In this document: piece after piece, positions 19,952 through 22,650 of the stretch
Layout: every line of letters begins with the position of its first letter
How positions within the stretch are numbered: position 1 is the first letter of the stretch
From: Coptodactyla brooksi
Lineage: Eukaryota; Arthropoda; Insecta; Coleoptera; Scarabaeidae
DNA length: 22,650 bases
Direction: 5' to 3'
Assembly (NCBI GenBank): GCA_033557675.1
Contig: JAWQRM010000438.1
Location: 1 to 22,650, forward strand
The notes under the pieces: generated by a model
Databases searched by the model: none
What the model saw: only the letters and a program-made list of their open reading frames with translations
What the model was told of the DNA's origin: nothing
Made by a program: the position numbers and the translations under genes

Positions 19952-19971
19952 TTTATTTGAACAAAAATAAA
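19952..19971. terminator. Back-to-back poly(A) signals of two convergent genes
   Basis: AATAAA on the plus strand (19966-19971) lies 25 bp after the malate synthase stop. AATAAA on the minus strand (19957-19952) lies about 240 bp past the ZFAND2B stop and is the nearest canonical signal I see for it. If both are used, the two transcripts overlap at their 3' ends. Confidence 0.5.
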
Positions 19972-20197
19972 TCTAGTTTCATTTTTAAAAACTACGTACT
20001 AAGTAATAATGTTATAGAATAGCAATAATTGTTAATACATTTAGTCTACTAGTAACAATAATAAGAATAATATTAAAAATACAGAGCTTAAAAATATCTT
20101 TTGTATTTACATGTTGACTTTGTACATGAATGAAAAAGCTTATCTGTAGGCTTGAAAGGAGTGATACCGGGAATGGACCCTTTATAAAAATTGATTT

Positions 20198-20857
20198 CTA
20201 AGAGAGTGAACATCGATCTCTGGAATTGCGTGATCCTCCAACTTGAGTCTGTCCTTCGGAGGCCTGCAATTGCCTAGCTAATGCTAAATCCAATTCTTCT
20301 TGTGTCATTCGAGGGTTCAGTGATGAATCTTCTAGGGAAAGTGCCAAAGCTCGTGCTAAAGCCTCATCCTCAGACTGGAAAAAACAATTTCTCATACACA
20401 AAATACGCAGAAATATGTAAATTAATTTAAATAGGTAACAAATAAAAGCTTGGATAAGACAAAACTAACAAGTGATATCAGCACTTTCAGAAACATATTA
20501 AGAAATTTCACAATTGAAAAAACAACTTGATGACATGTTGAAATTACATTTAAGTATTCACATATTTTATAATATTGTTAAAGTTGCAGAGAATTAAGAA
20601 AGTTCACCAAAAATAATTGATTATTTCTTCTCATATAATTGAACTTAAATAATGAACTGATATTTTGTTTACAATATTGGAATTTTTCTAGCCAATGTTG
20701 TATTTTTAAATGGCGTCGTTGGCAATCTTTTACTTGCGGACTATTGCAAAATATATATATATATATACTTTCACATACCATAGTTCCTTGTACTTCTTTT
20801 GTAATTGACGTGCTTTTGTTTTGACGATGAATGTTCTGTCTTAAAATTGCAGCATTT
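20198..20857 (-). CDS. ZFAND2B: ZFAND2B (AIRAPL)-like, last two exons
   Basis: AIRAPL-type proteins carry two AN1 zinc fingers, ubiquitin-interacting motifs (UIMs) and a lipidated tail; they act with p97 and the proteasome at the ER. Two minus-strand exons are visible: 20857-20779, encoding NAAILRQNIHRQ and a Ser/Thr-rich linker, and 20374-20198, encoding SEDEALARALALSLED (UIM 1), QEELDLALARQLQASE (UIM 2) and the C-terminus RDRCSLS. They join in phase 0. The SEDEAL block, the EE(L)DLALA block and the Cys four residues from the end match human ZFAND2B as I remember it. In UIM 2 the usual Ser of the Ala-x3-Ser core appears to be Gln. CSLS is a plausible CaaX prenylation signal. The AN1 finger exons are not seen upstream to 22650, so the gene probably continues beyond the window past a mobile-element-filled intron; loss of the 5' end cannot be excluded. 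Confidence 0.82.
20375..20778 (-). other. ZFAND2B-like last intron with (AT)n run
   Basis: A 404-bp intron between the two visible exons. Near its 5' side is a pure AT dinucleotide run at about 20750-20767. Nothing else stands out. Confidence 0.75.
20750..20767. repeat. (AT)n microsatellite
   Basis: About nine uninterrupted AT units just inside the donor end of the last ZFAND2B-like intron. Confidence 0.85.
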
Positions 20858-20860
20858 CTA

Positions 20861-21729
20861 TAATACAAAAAAAATTAAGTAAGCACATTTTCAGTTGAAT
20901 CACTAATAAATCTAATAAACATACACATTATAGAGATCTATGATTTCTTTGATTCTAAGCATTTAATTTACTGAATGTTGGTGGTTTAATAAATACAAAA
21001 CTGTTATTACTCACAAAACTCTATATTGAATATGTTTGGCTACGGAATTTCATGGGATTACAGGGACAGTGCGACGTGTTTTGTGGTTCTGCGATCTCTC
21101 GAGAGCGTTCATGATGTTTACAGTCAAATAGGGAAGAGAAAAATACCCAAAGAAATATTCCAATTCTTACTGGTAGAATTTTATCTTCTGAAAGAAAAAA
21201 CTGTGGACAATTCTGTTGTGGTGATCCGTGGAATGTTGTGAGTGAACCAAAATTAGAGAGTGTGGAAGCATTGAAAAAGAAAGATTAACTCTCCATCTAC
21301 TGGCTGTTAAGAGTTGCTTTGTTTAACTTACAGTTAATATAGTCATATTCAGACTTTTCAAGTAGGAGGTATCGCTTTATAATTTTTGCAAAAAGGAATT
21401 TTTCTGATATATTTTCTGATTTTTTTATACTTTTTGCAGTATAAAAATAGTTTCGTGATTTACCGAAGGGGTCCAGTGGACCCATATAGCTTTTACAATA
21501 TATCCATACGTAAAGGGATTAGGTTTTATACTTAGTAATCGTTCGCTCATAAATTTGTGGTCTTCTCCAGAGTTGAACCGCATTTTATGTAATTCGCCGA
21601 GTTTAGTAGAATGAAGGAATCCCATTATTATGTGGAATTGAAGACTTTGTGGTAATTCGGGACTTACAGTGCATACGGCATTCATTGCTTAGTATGTTCG
21701 ATTTTTCCTATATTTAGTTTTGCTTGTTA
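20861..21729. other. Unassigned region upstream of visible ZFAND2B exons
   Basis: Presumed intron or flanking DNA. It holds an unrecognised 71-codon plus-strand ORF (21026-21241), an unrecognised 86-codon minus-strand ORF (21685-21425), a 9-bp perfect hairpin (21422-21430 with 21439-21447) and a 15-nt interrupted palindrome at 21469-21483 (GGGTCCA G TGGACCC). The dense small inverted repeats next to a piggyBac fragment suggest transposon end sequences, but I cannot name a family. Confidence 0.45.
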
Positions 21730-22196
21730 CAAAAAATGGCATGTAGAGAGAATGCAATTCTTTCACAGCAGCAGATAGAGAGAAGCGATAGTAGAAGAAA
21801 TCAGTGAGACCGAATATAATAGTGGGTAAGCATCTTCTGATGGAGAAATAGACGCCACCGAACGTCTTCCCAACAATAAAAGTAACAAAAATACTCCACA
21901 AGAGTTTGATATTGTCAGGTACAACACGTTTTGCAAATCGAGAGATCGATAGATCTCTCAATTCTGAAAGGAATTACATTTTCAGAGCTAAAGAAATGTT
22001 CTGGAGTTGTTCTGAAATGTGGCAACCATTCTGACATGGACTAATGTAAAAATTGCCAATTTCAAAGCAAAGTTCAAACATCAAGATAGTCCAGAATTAA
22101 AGGATTTGGATATAATAGAACTGAATGCTTTTCTGGGATTATTATACTATTCTGCCATCCTGAAATCGAATCAGGAAGGCTTGAGTTACATTTAAT
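21730..22196 (+). mobile_element. piggyBac transposase N-terminal fragment, broken
   Basis: On the plus strand, an acidic stretch near 21805-21860 (SETEYNSG, a stop, then ASSDGEIDATE) resembles the acidic start of piggyBac transposases. Near 22095-22190, after several stops and frame changes, DLDIIELNAFLGLLYYSAIL and KSNQEGL match the family's start-of-domain pattern (E-x-x-AF-x-GLL-...-LKSN). The copy stops abruptly at the AAT run starting about 22194, apparently where a LINE-like element joins. It is non-functional. Confidence 0.7.
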
Positions 22197-22650
22197 AATA
22201 ATAATAATAATCTTTATTGACTAGATATTTACAATTTACCTTTATTTATTTATTTACATATATATTGTCTAGCCAACACGGTGTGATTCGGATTACTCTG
22301 GTCTTCCATCACACCGTAGTAAACAAAATATAAATTCTCTATTCAGCCTACACATGTCCTCCTCCGTTTCAAAATAAAGTAAAACATTGTTTTTATCAAA
22401 TACAAGTATGCGCCGACAGAAGATTGCAGGGCAGTAGGGGAAAACGTAGTGATGCCCGCCTAGACGTTTTCAAGCTCACCATTGACACCCATGAGATAAA
22501 GTTTTCTCTTCAATTCCCGTTCGGTCGCGCAAACCCCCAACCGTCTCAAGACAGAATTAGCTATCTTTGTTACTTGATAACTAAAACATTTTTTAAATAA
22601 TTGAGTTCTGTGGATAGGCGGTGTCAAAGACCCCTTAAATCTTATATTAA
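22197..22650 (-). mobile_element. 3' end of a LINE-like element (minus strand), runs off window
   Basis: Read on the minus strand, the sequence ends in CAATAAAG followed by about five ATT units, a tail typical of several insect non-LTR retrotransposons, abutting the piggyBac fragment. Just inside is a 10-bp perfect stem-loop (22278-22287 with 22308-22317), as found in some LINE 3' UTRs. Minus-strand translation near 22580-22470 gives a short open piece with LRRLGVCATERELKRKL that I do not recognise. The element type is therefore inferred from its tail only. Confidence 0.5.

Noticed and set aside
21689..21961. 90-codon minus-strand ORF
   Set aside because: Antisense of the piggyBac fragment; no AN1 finger or other known pattern.
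1..22650. CRISPR array, bacterial operon or prophage
   Set aside because: No regularly spaced repeats; genes have introns and animal orthology throughout.

Overview
This window is insect-type nuclear DNA. It is AT-rich, its genes are split by mostly short GT-AG introns (about 50-70 bp, a few of 1-2 kb), poly(A) signals follow the stop codons, and introns carry decayed LINE and piggyBac remnants. The proteins are animal orthologues. I cannot fix the order of insect; a beetle or other non-drosophilid is plausible, because KICSTOR subunits and malate synthase are, to my knowledge, not present in Drosophila.

Layout, left to right. (1) 1-2643, minus: the 5' four exons of KICS2, a subunit of the KICSTOR complex of amino-acid/mTORC1 signalling; the 3' part lies outside the window. 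(2) 2876-9488, minus: CFAP70 (TTC18), a ciliary/flagellar protein, rebuilt as 12 exons and 1163 residues. Its 2.2 kb intron 7 holds a decayed piggyBac transposase copy. (3) 10104-16585, minus: PFAS (FGAM synthase, purine synthesis step 4), rebuilt as six exons and 1313 residues. Two of its introns hold plus-strand LINE debris, and one of these was split by a 204-bp inverted-repeat element with a 10-bp target-site duplication. (4) 17213-19941, plus: a malate synthase gene, rebuilt as six coding exons and 525 residues, divergent from PFAS across about 0.6 kb. (5) 20198-20857, minus: the last two exons of a ZFAND2B (AIRAPL)-like gene with ubiquitin-interacting motifs and a CaaX box, convergent with malate synthase. 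(6) About 20861-22650: mobile-element territory with a piggyBac fragment and the 3' end of a LINE-like element on the minus strand.

The genes have no shared pathway. KICS2 senses nutrients at the lysosome, PFAS makes purines, malate synthase belongs to glyoxylate metabolism, CFAP70 serves motile cilia or sperm tails, and ZFAND2B works with p97 and the proteasome. The most notable item is the malate synthase. The residues I assign to catalysis from family knowledge are retained, but the usual HPG-containing block after the barrel is replaced, so the acetyl-CoA side may have changed. Exon models were built by hand from splice signals, reading phase and remembered family patterns; no database search was run.
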